Positions 1 through 7,349 of a stretch of 32,611 nucleotides of DNA are shown here, in pieces. Origin of the DNA: Planctomycetaceae bacterium (GTDB lineage Bacteria; Planctomycetota; Planctomycetia; Planctomycetales; Planctomycetaceae). A program made the position numbers and the translations under genes. The notes beneath the pieces were generated by a model, which saw nothing but the letters and a program-made list of their open reading frames with translations, was not told the DNA's origin and made no database searches. The stretch's first letter is position 1. The number at the start of each line of letters is the position of its first letter. The DNA is taken from contig JAGQPX010000219.1 in NCBI GenBank assembly GCA_020426505.1, positions 1 through 32,611 of the forward strand, read 5' to 3'.

Positions 1-2
1 TC

Positions 3-809
3 GGCAAGGACTACACGCAGGCTCCTACGTGTGCAACGTGTCACATGTCAGGGCACAGCCGTAACGATGGCAAGGTCACACACGATCCGGGCGAACGCAT
101 CTCCTGGTCGAACCGTCCGCCGGTGAGTGTCGTCACGGACACTGATGCTGAAGGCAACATCGTCAAAGAAACCGATCCCAAGAAGCGACGAGATTTGATC
201 ACCTTCTCAGCTGATGACAAGCGGTCGAACATGAAGCAGGTCTGTGCCCACTGTCACACGCCAGACTACATCAACGCCTTCTACAGCCAATATGACGACT
301 TCGTGGTCTTGTACAACGAGAAGTTCGCCAAGCCGGGTCAGAAGATCATGGCCGAACTCAGCAAACAGGAGCTCATCACGAAGACACAATTCGATGAGGA
401 GATCGAGTGGACGTGGTTCTACCTCTGGCACCACGAAGGCCGGCGTGCCCGACACGGGGCATCAATGATGGCTCCCGACTACGCTCACTGGCACGGGATG
501 TATGAGGTCGCCGAGCGATTCTACATGGAGTTGATTCCGCAGGCTCAGGAAATCGCTGCCCACGCCGCTGAGCATGGCCAAGCCGAGCAAGCTGCTGCGG
601 TGACCACCGTCATCGACGAAATCCTCGCTCGTCCCGAACACGACTGGCGCCCGAAGAAGGAGCCGGTCGGTCTCAGGGCTGACATTGAAGTTGGTGAGAC
701 TCCCGAGGCAGCTCCGTCGGAGGAAGCTGATGACGATGCGACTCCGCCGCCAGATGATGACAGTCCACCAGACAGCGACGACACCGAAACCGAGGAGGAA
801 TCCGAATGA
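3..809 (+). CDS. Octaheme hydroxylamine oxidoreductase-like cytochrome c, C-terminal part (5' end outside window)
   Basis: The frame is open from the first bases of the window, so the ATG at 45 is internal. A CATCH haem motif is encoded at 36-50, across that ATG, and a second motif, CAHCH, lies at about 243-257. These would be the last two haems of an octaheme protein. Downstream is a helical, His- and Trp-rich stretch (WTWFYLWHHEGRRARHG, then MMAPDYAHWHG) typical of the C-terminal domain of the HAO family. The Tyr in APDY sits where the P460-crosslinking Tyr of true HAO is expected; that assignment is inference. The protein ends in a very acidic Asp/Glu/Pro tail. A strong Shine-Dalgarno (GAGGAGGA, 792-799) for the next gene lies inside the tail codons, and the stop overlaps that gene's ATG by 4 bp. 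Members of the family oxidise hydroxylamine or reduce nitrite/NO in the periplasm. The nap neighbours favour a role in nitrate/nitrite metabolism. Confidence 0.75.
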   Translation, partial: GKDYTQAPTCATCHMSGHSRNDGKVTHDPGERISWSNRPPVSVVTDTDAEGNIVKETDPKKRRDLITFSADDKRSNMKQVCAHCHTPDYINAFYSQYDDFVVLYNEKFAKPGQKIMAELSKQELITKTQFDEEIEWTWFYLWHHEGRRARHGASMMAPDYAHWHGMYEVAERFYMELIPQAQEIAAHAAEHGQAEQAAAVTTVIDEILARPEHDWRPKKEPVGLRADIEVGETPEAAPSEEADDDATPPPDDDSPPDSDDTETEEESE

Positions 810-3154
810 CTGTTGATCGTCGCACGTTTCTGTCACAAATCGGCGTCGCGGCGAGTGCTGCGGCGCTCTCCTCCTGCACCGGCGATCCCCGGATCGAGGA
901 GGTTGCCGGAAACCCCGAAGACGGGTCACTCAATTGGGGCAAGGCTCCGTGTCGCTATTGCGGAACTGGCTGCGGCGTGGAAGTCGGAGTGAAGGATGGC
1001 AAGGTCATGGCGGTCCGTGGCGACCAACAGGCAGAGGTCAACAAGGGATTACTCTGCGTCAAAGGGTATCACTTGCCAGCCATGCTCTACGGCAAGGATC
1101 GGCTGAAATTCCCGATGAAGCGCAAAGCCGACGGTAAAGGTTTTGAACGCATCACTTGGGAAGAAGCCCTCGATCTGGTCGCGACGAACTTCCAGAAGAC
1201 GCTCGACGAACACGGTCCGGAAGCGGTCGCCATGTACGGCTCCGGACAATGGACGGTTTTCGACGGCTACGCAGCCCTCAAATGGGTCAAAGCCGGCATG
1301 CGGAGCAACAATCTCGACCCAAATGCCCGCTTGTGCATGGCCAGTGCCGTGATGGGATTCGTCACGCAGTTCCAAAGTGATGAACCAATGGGCTGCTATG
1401 ACGACTTCGAGTCGGGGAATGACTTCATTCTTTGGGGCAACAACATGGCGGAGATGCACCCCGTGCTCTTCAGCCGCATCTTGGAGAACAGACGCATCAA
1501 CGGAGGTGTGCGGATTATCGACATCGCCACCCGCTGGACGCAGACCAGCGACTACGCCGACATGTACGTCGAGATCAATCCGGGCTCCGACCTCGCACTC
1601 GCCAACGGCATCCTGCATCTGCTCCTCAAGAATGGAAAGGTCGACAAGGCGTTCGTTGAAGAGAACGTCGTGTTCAAACGCGGGATCGAAGACCTCGACG
1701 AGATCGGCTACGGCTGCTACGACGAACAGGCCGAACGCTACACGTTCAAAGACACCGGCAAAGACAGTTCGCTGGAGGAGTTGGAGCAATTCCTCGCTGA
1801 CTACACGCCAGAGCGAGTCAGCGAACTGACCGGAGTGAGCCCAACAGTCATCCACCAGCTCGCAGAGATGTACGGCGACCAGGGACGAAATACTGTCAGC
1901 CTGTGGTGCATGGGTGTCAACCAGCATACTCGTGGCACCTGGATGAACAATCTCATCAACGATCTGCATCTGATCACCGGGAAGATCTCCCGTCCCGGCA
2001 ACAACCCCTTCAGCCTGACCGGCCAACCTTCCGCCTGCGGCACCGCCCGGGAAGTCGGTACACTCTCGAATCGGCTGCCGGCTGACATGGTCGTGACAAA
2101 GCCCGAGCATCGAGCCAAGGCCGAGGAAATCTGGGGGCTCGAACCGGGAACCATTAACGAGAAACCGGGGTATCACACGGTCGACATGTTCCGTGCTTTG
2201 GTTCGCGGCGACGTCAAAACCATGTGGATTCAAACGACCAATCCCTGGGTCACATTGCCCAACCTCGAACGCTTCGATCGCAAACCGGGGGACGGACGGT
2301 TTATTGTGGTCAGCGACATCTATCCCACGCCGACAACCGCTGTCGCAGACCTCGTTCTGCCAGCCGCTGCCTGGGTCGAACGGGAAGGCGTGTTCGGCAA
2401 CACTGAACGTCGCTCACAACAGTGGAACCAGCTTGTCGAACCGCCCGGGGAGGCGAAAGAAGACGCATGGCAGATCATGCAGGTCGCCAAACGCATGGGG
2501 ATGGAGCACCTTTTCCCCTGGCCCGACGACGACTGGCACGAGGCGATGTTCGAGGAGTATCGCCAGTTCACCTTGGGAACGGGCAAAGACCTCGCGAGTT
2601 ATCAGCAACTCAAGGAGGCACGCGGCCTGCGCTGGCCGGTCGTCGATGGCAAGGAGACCAAGTACCGCTACGCAGCCGGGTTCGACCCGTACGTTGAGAA
2701 AGAGCAGGGGGTTCACTTCTACAAGGCCAAGGGGTATGGCGAGAAGGCCGCCTTCTGGCTGAGGCCCTACCATCCGCCCGCTGAGTCGCCGGACGATGAG
2801 TACCCGTTCTGGCTGACGACCGGACGCGTTCTCGAACACTGGCACACCGGCTCCATGACCCGACGCGTCAAGCAACTGCATCAGGCGGTCCCCAAGGCGT
2901 ACATCGAGTTGAGCCGCAGCGACGCTACAAAACTGAGTGTCTCATCCGGCGACGCCGTTCGCGTTTCCAGCCGACGTGGCAGTCTCGAACTCGTTGCCGA
3001 AGTCGATGGTCGCGGCAAGCCGCCCTCCGGGTCGGTGTTTGTTCCCTTCTTCGATGAAGGAAGGCTGGTGAACGTGCTCACTCTCGATGCGATGGACTGC
3101 ATCAGTAAGGAGCCGGACTTCAAAAAGTGTGCGGTGAAAGTTGAAAAGGTATGA
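806..3154 (+). CDS. napA: Periplasmic nitrate reductase catalytic subunit (NapA-type molybdopterin oxidoreductase)
   Basis: The 782-residue product has the size and order of NapA. It begins with a twin-arginine signal (RRTFLSQIG, residues 5-13) and an LSSC lipobox-like end at residues 21-24, so it is exported folded and may be lipid-anchored. The [4Fe-4S] ligands are C49, C52, C56 and C84 in the NapA pattern CRYCGTGC...GLLCVKGY. The expected molybdenum ligand is C197 in PMGCYDDFE, followed by LWGNNMAEMHP, a NapA/NasA hallmark. Later blocks (TGKISRPGNNPFSLTGQ and the C-terminal TTGRVLEHWHTGSMTRR) match the bis-MGD binding domain. The enzyme would reduce nitrate to nitrite in the periplasm. The ATG overlaps the upstream stop (ATGA) and has a good Shine-Dalgarno, so translation is coupled. 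No napD chaperone gene lies in the window. An assimilatory or arsenate-type relative is less likely given the NapB-like partner. Confidence 0.9.
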   Translation: MTVDRRTFLSQIGVAASAAALSSCTGDPRIEEVAGNPEDGSLNWGKAPCRYCGTGCGVEVGVKDGKVMAVRGDQQAEVNKGLLCVKGYHLPAMLYGKDRLKFPMKRKADGKGFERITWEEALDLVATNFQKTLDEHGPEAVAMYGSGQWTVFDGYAALKWVKAGMRSNNLDPNARLCMASAVMGFVTQFQSDEPMGCYDDFESGNDFILWGNNMAEMHPVLFSRILENRRINGGVRIIDIATRWTQTSDYADMYVEINPGSDLALANGILHLLLKNGKVDKAFVEENVVFKRGIEDLDEIGYGCYDEQAERYTFKDTGKDSSLEELEQFLADYTPERVSELTGVSPTVIHQLAEMYGDQGRNTVSLWCMGVNQHTRGTWMNNLINDLHLITGKISRPGNNPFSLTGQPSACGTAREVGTLSNRLPADMVVTKPEHRAKAEEIWGLEPGTINEKPGYHTVDMFRALVRGDVKTMWIQTTNPWVTLPNLERFDRKPGDGRFIVVSDIYPTPTTAVADLVLPAAAWVEREGVFGNTERRSQQWNQLVEPPGEAKEDAWQIMQVAKRMGMEHLFPWPDDDWHEAMFEEYRQFTLGTGKDLASYQQLKEARGLRWPVVDGKETKYRYAAGFDPYVEKEQGVHFYKAKGYGEKAAFWLRPYHPPAESPDDEYPFWLTTGRVLEHWHTGSMTRRVKQLHQAVPKAYIELSRSDATKLSVSSGDAVRVSSRRGSLELVAEVDGRGKPPSGSVFVPFFDEGRLVNVLTLDAMDCISKEPDFKKCAVKVEKV

Positions 3155-3735
3155 GGCAACACCTCACATTACTCGCGACCACACTCATGTTTGTGGCACT
3201 GGTCGGCTGCGACACGGCGGATTCGTCAGCGACGAATGTCCACCCGCAGTCCGCAGCAGTCCGTGCTTCCCGGCGGGCGTTCGCCGGTGCACCACCCGTT
3301 ATCCCGCACCCGCCGCTCACTGGCACTTGCAACTCATGCCATACACCCGACGGTGGACGAGTGATTCCAACCATCGGCATTGCTCCCGCCAATCCTCATA
3401 CCCAAACGCGGGGCATGTCGGCTGTCTCGCGGTGCAAACAGTGCCACGTGTTCAATCAGACCGATGACATGTTCGTCGATACGGAGTTCGTCGCGCTCTC
3501 TGCCTCGCGTCCCAAAGCCGATCGAGCCCACATTTCCGCTCCGCCTGTCAACCCGCACGAACTCTTCATGCGAGAAGACTGCAACGCCTGCCATTCCGGA
3601 CCCGCCGCCCGCCCAGAGATCAGTTGTCAGCACTCTGAACGCATTCGTTGCCAGCAGTGTCACGTGCAGCACGTCAACCACAGATCAACCGCGTTCGTGC
3701 AAACAGAGCCATCGACATCGGGAAACGCCCATTGA
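3151..3735 (+). CDS. NapB-like tetraheme cytochrome c lipoprotein
   Basis: A 194-residue secreted protein whose start overlaps the napA stop (ATGA). Residues 1-20 are a lipoprotein signal ending in the lipobox LVGC (Cys20). Four CxxCH motifs bind haem c at C60-H64, C95-H99, C144-H148 and C167-H171. The first pair fits NapB, the diheme electron donor of NapA: an APPVIPHPP entry, CNSCH, then CKQCHV followed by a TDDMFV stretch. Canonical NapB has only two haems. Here a second, shorter copy follows (APPVNPHE, CNACH, CQQCHV), so the protein looks like a tandemly duplicated NapB. It probably passes electrons to NapA and perhaps to the octaheme enzyme encoded upstream. The NapB relationship is recognised from motif spacing, not from a search. 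Confidence 0.75.
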   Translation: MRQHLTLLATTLMFVALVGCDTADSSATNVHPQSAAVRASRRAFAGAPPVIPHPPLTGTCNSCHTPDGGRVIPTIGIAPANPHTQTRGMSAVSRCKQCHVFNQTDDMFVDTEFVALSASRPKADRAHISAPPVNPHELFMREDCNACHSGPAARPEISCQHSERIRCQQCHVQHVNHRSTAFVQTEPSTSGNAH

Positions 3736-4076
3736 TCATGCCAGCGAATCTTGCAGCAAGCAGATCAGTGTAGAGGCCTCAGTTTCAGACAGCAGTCAAA
3801 ACGCAGGAATCACAAAATCCAATCAAAGCGTCACCAAAGTTACCGTGACGCGATGGGTGTAGAACAATCGTCCTTGTCAAATCTGTCAAGCACTGTCACG
3901 ACCAACATTGTCAAGGTGGAGGTAAATACACTCGAACGACGGATTCAAATACCAGTTAACACGACCTCAAACTGGGGCTGGGATAGCTGTAAGTGGCCTT
4001 GAATCCGGTGAAAGTGGTGTCGGCAACGCTTTGAACAGAAGATCGAGAGCTTGGAGTATTCATAACACCAAAGAGA
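3736..4076. other. Gene-poor stretch downstream of the nap operon
   Basis: I see no convincing gene here. The stretch contains four TGTCA pentamers at 3875, 3884, 3894 and 3909. The short reading frames present lack a Shine-Dalgarno and recognisable domains. Confidence 0.5.
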
Positions 4077-4108
4077 AAGACCACTTGCGCTTTCTCGCAC
4101 GTGGTCTT
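4077..4108 (-). terminator. Hairpin terminator, minus strand
   Basis: The arms AAGACCAC (4077-4084) and GTGGTCTT (4101-4108) pair perfectly. After one mismatch, TGCG/CGCA pair inside, leaving a 6-nt loop. Read on the minus strand the stem is followed by a T-rich run (TTTCTCTTT), as in an intrinsic terminator. It lies directly downstream of a tRNA 3'-end-like sequence on the same strand. Confidence 0.6.
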
Positions 4109-4111
4109 GTC

Positions 4112-4146
4112 AATGGAGGATAGGGGACTCGAACCCCGAGTCAGTG
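4112..4146 (-). other. tRNA 3'-end-like sequence (T-arm plus acceptor strand), candidate attachment site
   Basis: On the minus strand this reads GGGGTTCGAGTCCCC (a T-arm with the TTCGAGT loop) followed by TATCCTCCA, like the 3' acceptor strand of a serine- or leucine-type tRNA. No matching 5' acceptor strand (GGAGGAT) is found in the next 100 bases of that strand, and no clear anticodon arm can be folded, so it is not a complete tRNA gene. Such isolated 3' ends are typical att remnants left by integrases that target tRNA genes. The plus strand through it encodes EDRGLEPRVSVSQG, the kind of peptide produced where integrase-type frames run across a tRNA end. Confidence 0.5.
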
Positions 4147-4236
4147 TTTCGCAAGGCGTGCTGCCATTGTGACTTGCGGAATTCGACGTCTCCCCAGTCA
4201 GTAAACTGTCAGTGTTTGATTGACTCTGGTTGGCAT

Positions 4237-4374
4237 TGGTTGGCGAAGGTTGAACCCGACGTCCGACGTCTTGTTGATGCTTGGCCACTACTTCCCAAGC
4301 ATATTCGTGGGGCGATTTGGCTGCTGATTGAAGGAGCGTTGTCCCCTCCCGATACGCAAGAGAGAACCGTCTGA
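4237..4374 (+). pseudogene. Relic of an integrase-associated reading frame, C-terminal end
   Basis: The plus strand encodes DVRRLVDAWPLLPKHIRG followed by AIWLLIEGAL, then a stop at 4372. This resembles the conserved C-terminal tail (AWPTLPEPIR-AI-LV type) that I recognise from planctomycete integrase-linked proteins encoded next to tRNA attachment sites. No start, catalytic Arg-His-Arg-Tyr motifs or N-terminal part are present, and the frame towards the tRNA-like sequence is interrupted. I therefore call it a relic. The family link is from memory and moderate to weak. Confidence 0.35.
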
Positions 4375-4531
4375 ACTCTTCCACCGATGAAGACGAGGAC
4401 ACGTTTTGACTTGCCCCTGACAACCTTCCTCAGCAAGATTCAAACAGACCGAATGATCATGCTTTAGTTATGGCGGTCTGGCCCACGAAGTTGGTTCTCG
4501 AACGAGATTCGAGGAGCTGTGGACATTTTTC

Positions 4532-4538
4532 GAGGAGA
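4532..4538 (+). promoter_or_regulatory. Ribosome binding site deciding the 4545 start
   Basis: GAGGAGA lies 6 nt before the ATG at 4545. The more upstream in-frame ATG at 4470 has no comparable site and would add an unrelated Arg-rich leader, so 4545 is preferred. Confidence 0.6.
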
Positions 4539-4544
4539 CGCTTG

Positions 4545-5264
4545 ATGAGTCAGGAAGCCGGACTGCGGGGCGTGATTCAGGCAGTTGGCGACTTGGACGC
4601 ATCAGTCCGTGTGCGGATGTTTGATTTGATGGAAGCGGCTTATGAGGGGGTGACGTGGGAGCAATTCCATCGAGACCTTGAGGAGAAGGATCAGGTCATT
4701 CTTTTGCAGCAGGCCGGGACGGGAGACTTGCAGGGATTCTCGACGGTTCGGATCGAACATCTGGAGTTGCAGGAAGAGCCGGTGATCGTGTTGTTTTCCG
4801 GGGACACGATCGTCGAGGCGCAGGCGCGGGGGGATGTGGAGTTGGCGCGTCAGTGGCTGCGGTTGGCACTCGATGTTGCGGATGCTCATCCGGAGCGACG
4901 GATGATGTGGTTTCTGATCTGTTCGGGCTACAAGACCTACCGCATGCTGCCCGTGTTCTTCGAACAGTTCGTTCCCCGTCATGACGTGAAGGATCCGACG
5001 TTGCAACGCATGCTGCACGAGATTGCGAATGGGCAGTTTCCGGAGGAATACGATCAGACGACCGGAATCATTCGCCTGCCGCATCCGACTCCGTTGCGGT
5101 CCGGCGTGGCCGACATCACTCCGGAACGTCTGCGGGATCCCCATGTCGCGTACTTCGTGGAGCGAAACCCCCGTCATGACCGGGGTGATGAACTGGCGTG
5201 CCTCACAGAGATCACGCGAAAGAATCTCACGCGGGCGGGGCGGCGGATTCTGACGTCGATCTGA
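4545..5264 (+). CDS. Uncharacterised protein, possibly GNAT-like acyltransferase
   Basis: The 239-residue product starts MSQEAGLRG. I do not recognise a named family. A pattern of strands and helices resembling a GNAT acyltransferase fold can be seen: a first helix pair (MFDLMEAAYEGVTWEQFHRDL), a strand with DQVILLQQAG, strands GFSTVRI and PVIVLFSGDTIV, a helix ending WLRLALDVADAHP, and WFLICSGYKTYRMLPVFF. The last is where GNAT proteins often have the acyl-CoA-contacting region. There is no signal peptide or membrane segment. The gene is convergent with a PaaK-like adenylate-forming enzyme and their 3' ends overlap by 38 bp. A role in acyl transfer alongside that enzyme is possible but is inference only. 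Confidence 0.7.
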   Translation: MSQEAGLRGVIQAVGDLDASVRVRMFDLMEAAYEGVTWEQFHRDLEEKDQVILLQQAGTGDLQGFSTVRIEHLELQEEPVIVLFSGDTIVEAQARGDVELARQWLRLALDVADAHPERRMMWFLICSGYKTYRMLPVFFEQFVPRHDVKDPTLQRMLHEIANGQFPEEYDQTTGIIRLPHPTPLRSGVADITPERLRDPHVAYFVERNPRHDRGDELACLTEITRKNLTRAGRRILTSI

Positions 5265-6567
5265 GGTCGGAGCGAAACTCTTCGTACTTGCCGGTCGGGC
5301 TGCGGGGGATCGCCTCAACATAATGGAACTTCACCGGAATCGAGTGACGCACGGCCCGTTGGATCGCGCGGCTGGCGATCGACTCTTCTTCTGTTGTGAG
5401 GCTCCGATGCGCGACCACGAATGCTTCGACCAACTCTTGGCTCGTCTGCACGATCTGATACTGCCGGACCGGCAGCTGTGCCAAGTCGGTTTCCTCACTC
5501 AGTTCGAGCGACGGCCAGACCCGGTCGCCGCCGGGGAGCACGAACAGATTGCGGCTGCGACCCAGGACTCGCTTGAGGACCGGCAGGCCGCGTCCACAGG
5601 GACAGGGTTCGCCGACCTCTGCGTAGTCGCCGATGTCGTAACGCAGCAGGGGCATGGCGTAATTGTTGAGGGTGGTGACGACCACACGACCTGTTTCACC
5701 AGGCTGGCAGGGACGGTCGTCATCATCCAGTACTTCCATCAGCACGTCTTCGGACATCACGTGGAGGTGCTCGTGGTCCGAACATTGCAGGGCCAGAAAT
5801 CCGGTTTCGACGGTCGAGTACGTGTCAGCGACTGAGACATTCCAGACACGTCTGCACAGTTCACGGACCGATGGGTCGAGGACCTCGCCGAAGGTGCGGA
5901 TGTTGCGGAGGTTCGTGAGATGATGGCCCTGTTCTTCGCAATGTTGGGCCAAGGCCTTCAAGGCGCTGGGGTACGTCACCAGGTAATGGGGGTTGCACTC
6001 ATTGAGCCACGCGGCCTGTTCGGCTGTCGTGGAGAAGATCGACAGCACGGCTCCGAGGCCGGTTTGGCCGATGTCTCGGGTCGCAGTTCCCCAGTCCGGG
6101 CGCGTCAGTCCGTGCGGTGGTTCAGCGACGCCGCTGCCGGTGTAATGGATGGATGCCAGTTTGCCGGAGAAGTCACGTCCATGCCAGCGATGATCGCGGA
6201 CCGTCATGGCACGCCAGAACAGACTCGTGACGGGCGTCGCCAGACTCTCCACCGGTGAACCGGTCGAGCCACTGGTCAACTGGCGGCTGACAGGGGTGTG
6301 TCCTTCCGGGAGGAGCGAACTGTGCAGATCGCTGCCCGCTTCCTGCACCAGAGAACGTGTCAGGAGTGGCAACCTGTACCACGTCTTGGGCGACAACAGT
6401 TGATCTGGATCAAGGTCATGTTCTCGAAATAGGCGTGCGTAGTACGGCACTCGTGCGGATGCGTGCTGCATCAGCGGCCGCAGTTGGCCGAACTGATACT
6501 CCTGCAGCTTGTCTTTCGGCCACCATTGGGATTCCTCCAGACGATCCAGAAGTCTATCGAGCATCAT
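5227..6567 (-). CDS. PaaK/CapK-type adenylate-forming enzyme (phenylacetate-CoA ligase homologue)
   Basis: A cytoplasmic enzyme of about 446 residues from the acyl-adenylate-forming superfamily. It has the phosphate-binding loop TSGSTGSP near residues 98-105, an adenylate-binding DTYSTVETG block, and PLLRYDIGD followed by EPCPCGRGLPVL, the PaaK/coenzyme-F390-synthetase signature. The C-terminal RSPTGKYEEF keeps the conserved lysine of the lid domain. It should activate a carboxylic acid with ATP and pass it to CoA or another acceptor. In polysaccharide or secondary-metabolite clusters such CapK-like proteins have diverse acceptors, and the substrate here is unknown. I prefer the start at 6567 (or the adjacent ATG at 6564), which has GACGAGGACG just upstream. 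An ATG at 6588 would add seven residues and lacks a good ribosome site. The 3' end overlaps the convergent gene. Confidence 0.85.
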   Translation of the reverse strand: MMLDRLLDRLEESQWWPKDKLQEYQFGQLRPLMQHASARVPYYARLFREHDLDPDQLLSPKTWYRLPLLTRSLVQEAGSDLHSSLLPEGHTPVSRQLTSGSTGSPVESLATPVTSLFWRAMTVRDHRWHGRDFSGKLASIHYTGSGVAEPPHGLTRPDWGTATRDIGQTGLGAVLSIFSTTAEQAAWLNECNPHYLVTYPSALKALAQHCEEQGHHLTNLRNIRTFGEVLDPSVRELCRRVWNVSVADTYSTVETGFLALQCSDHEHLHVMSEDVLMEVLDDDDRPCQPGETGRVVVTTLNNYAMPLLRYDIGDYAEVGEPCPCGRGLPVLKRVLGRSRNLFVLPGGDRVWPSLELSEETDLAQLPVRQYQIVQTSQELVEAFVVAHRSLTTEEESIASRAIQRAVRHSIPVKFHYVEAIPRSPTGKYEEFRSDLRSTSESAAPPA

Positions 6568-7335
6568 CGTCCTCGTCCCACTTGGCATTAGTGTCGATCA
6601 GCAGACAACGTGTGAAATCGATCACCAGAGATTGCTCTGTCACGCTCGCCCAAGCGTATCACACGTCCTGCGGAAAGGCACCGTTGGCATTCCTTCGATC
6701 TTCACGGAAGAAAAAGAGGACGCGACCTCTGCTGTTCATTGTGTCGTTCTCCATCGCGTTGCCGGAGACGTGAACTCGTATTCTTGCGCGTCCAAGGTGA
6801 TGCGGACACTCTCAAGCTGCCCGCCTTCTCGGCCGTCCAACCGTTCGGTTGATGCATCAACGCTCATCGATGTGTCGTTCGCATCGGTAACTGTTAATGG
6901 GTTAATTCATTGCCGGTCTGTGAACTTCAAGAATGTTAGCATCCTCGCAGTTCATCTGTGTTCATGTTCAGTGTGTCGACGCAAGGTGTCCTGGCATTAT
7001 GAACTTCGATCATGCCTCGTGGACGCAAAACTCGGTCCGTGATGAAAGGTTGCCTTGATGAGTTGTTCAGAAACTTTTGAAAACTTCGAAAAGGAGTTCG
7101 CGTTCTTGTTGACGGACTCGTTTGAAAAAGTGAGTCTGTGTCTGCGGAGATGAATTGCGACTAACAGTTCTTCAGGAGGAGGCTTTCTCACGGGACATTC
7201 TTTCCCCAGGCATTCTCTGCGGTCGCAGGCGCGCATCATCTTCGGCAGCCTGCGAACGGGTCACGACAGAAATGAGTGATCTTTTCCGACTCCGCAACCT
7301 CGTCAATCAACTTCGACAACTTGTTCTTCCGACGT
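6568..7335. other. Gene-free divergent intergenic region
   Basis: About 770 bp separate the start of the minus-strand PaaK-like gene from the start of the giant plus-strand gene, so promoters for both should lie here. Open frames within it have no ribosome site and low-complexity shadow-like products. I could not pick out a confident -35/-10 pair or a riboswitch. Confidence 0.5.
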
Positions 7336-7341
7336 GAGAGG
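7336..7341 (+). promoter_or_regulatory. Ribosome binding site of the giant gene
   Basis: GAGAGG ends 8 nt before the ATG at 7350 and supports that start. The product then begins MVLTSWLRMF and reaches the LERREMLSA motif at residue 40. Confidence 0.55.
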
Positions 7342-7349
7342 GTGCTCGC

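Noticed and set aside
1049..2233. Antisense open frame of 394 codons opposite napA
   Set aside because: napA has all cofactor motifs in the plus frame; the antisense product has none.
4112..4200. Complete tRNA gene on the minus strand
   Set aside because: The T-arm and acceptor strand look right, but no 5' acceptor partner, D-arm or plausible anticodon arm can be folded, so only a 3' end is claimed.
4470..4544. Upstream start for the GNAT-like gene at 4470
   Set aside because: It lacks a Shine-Dalgarno, while the ATG at 4545 has GAGGAGA at the right distance.
6509..7042. 177-codon plus-strand open frame upstream of the giant gene
   Set aside because: No ribosome site; composition is Ser/Cys/Val-rich with no motif; it overlaps the start of the PaaK-like gene in antisense.
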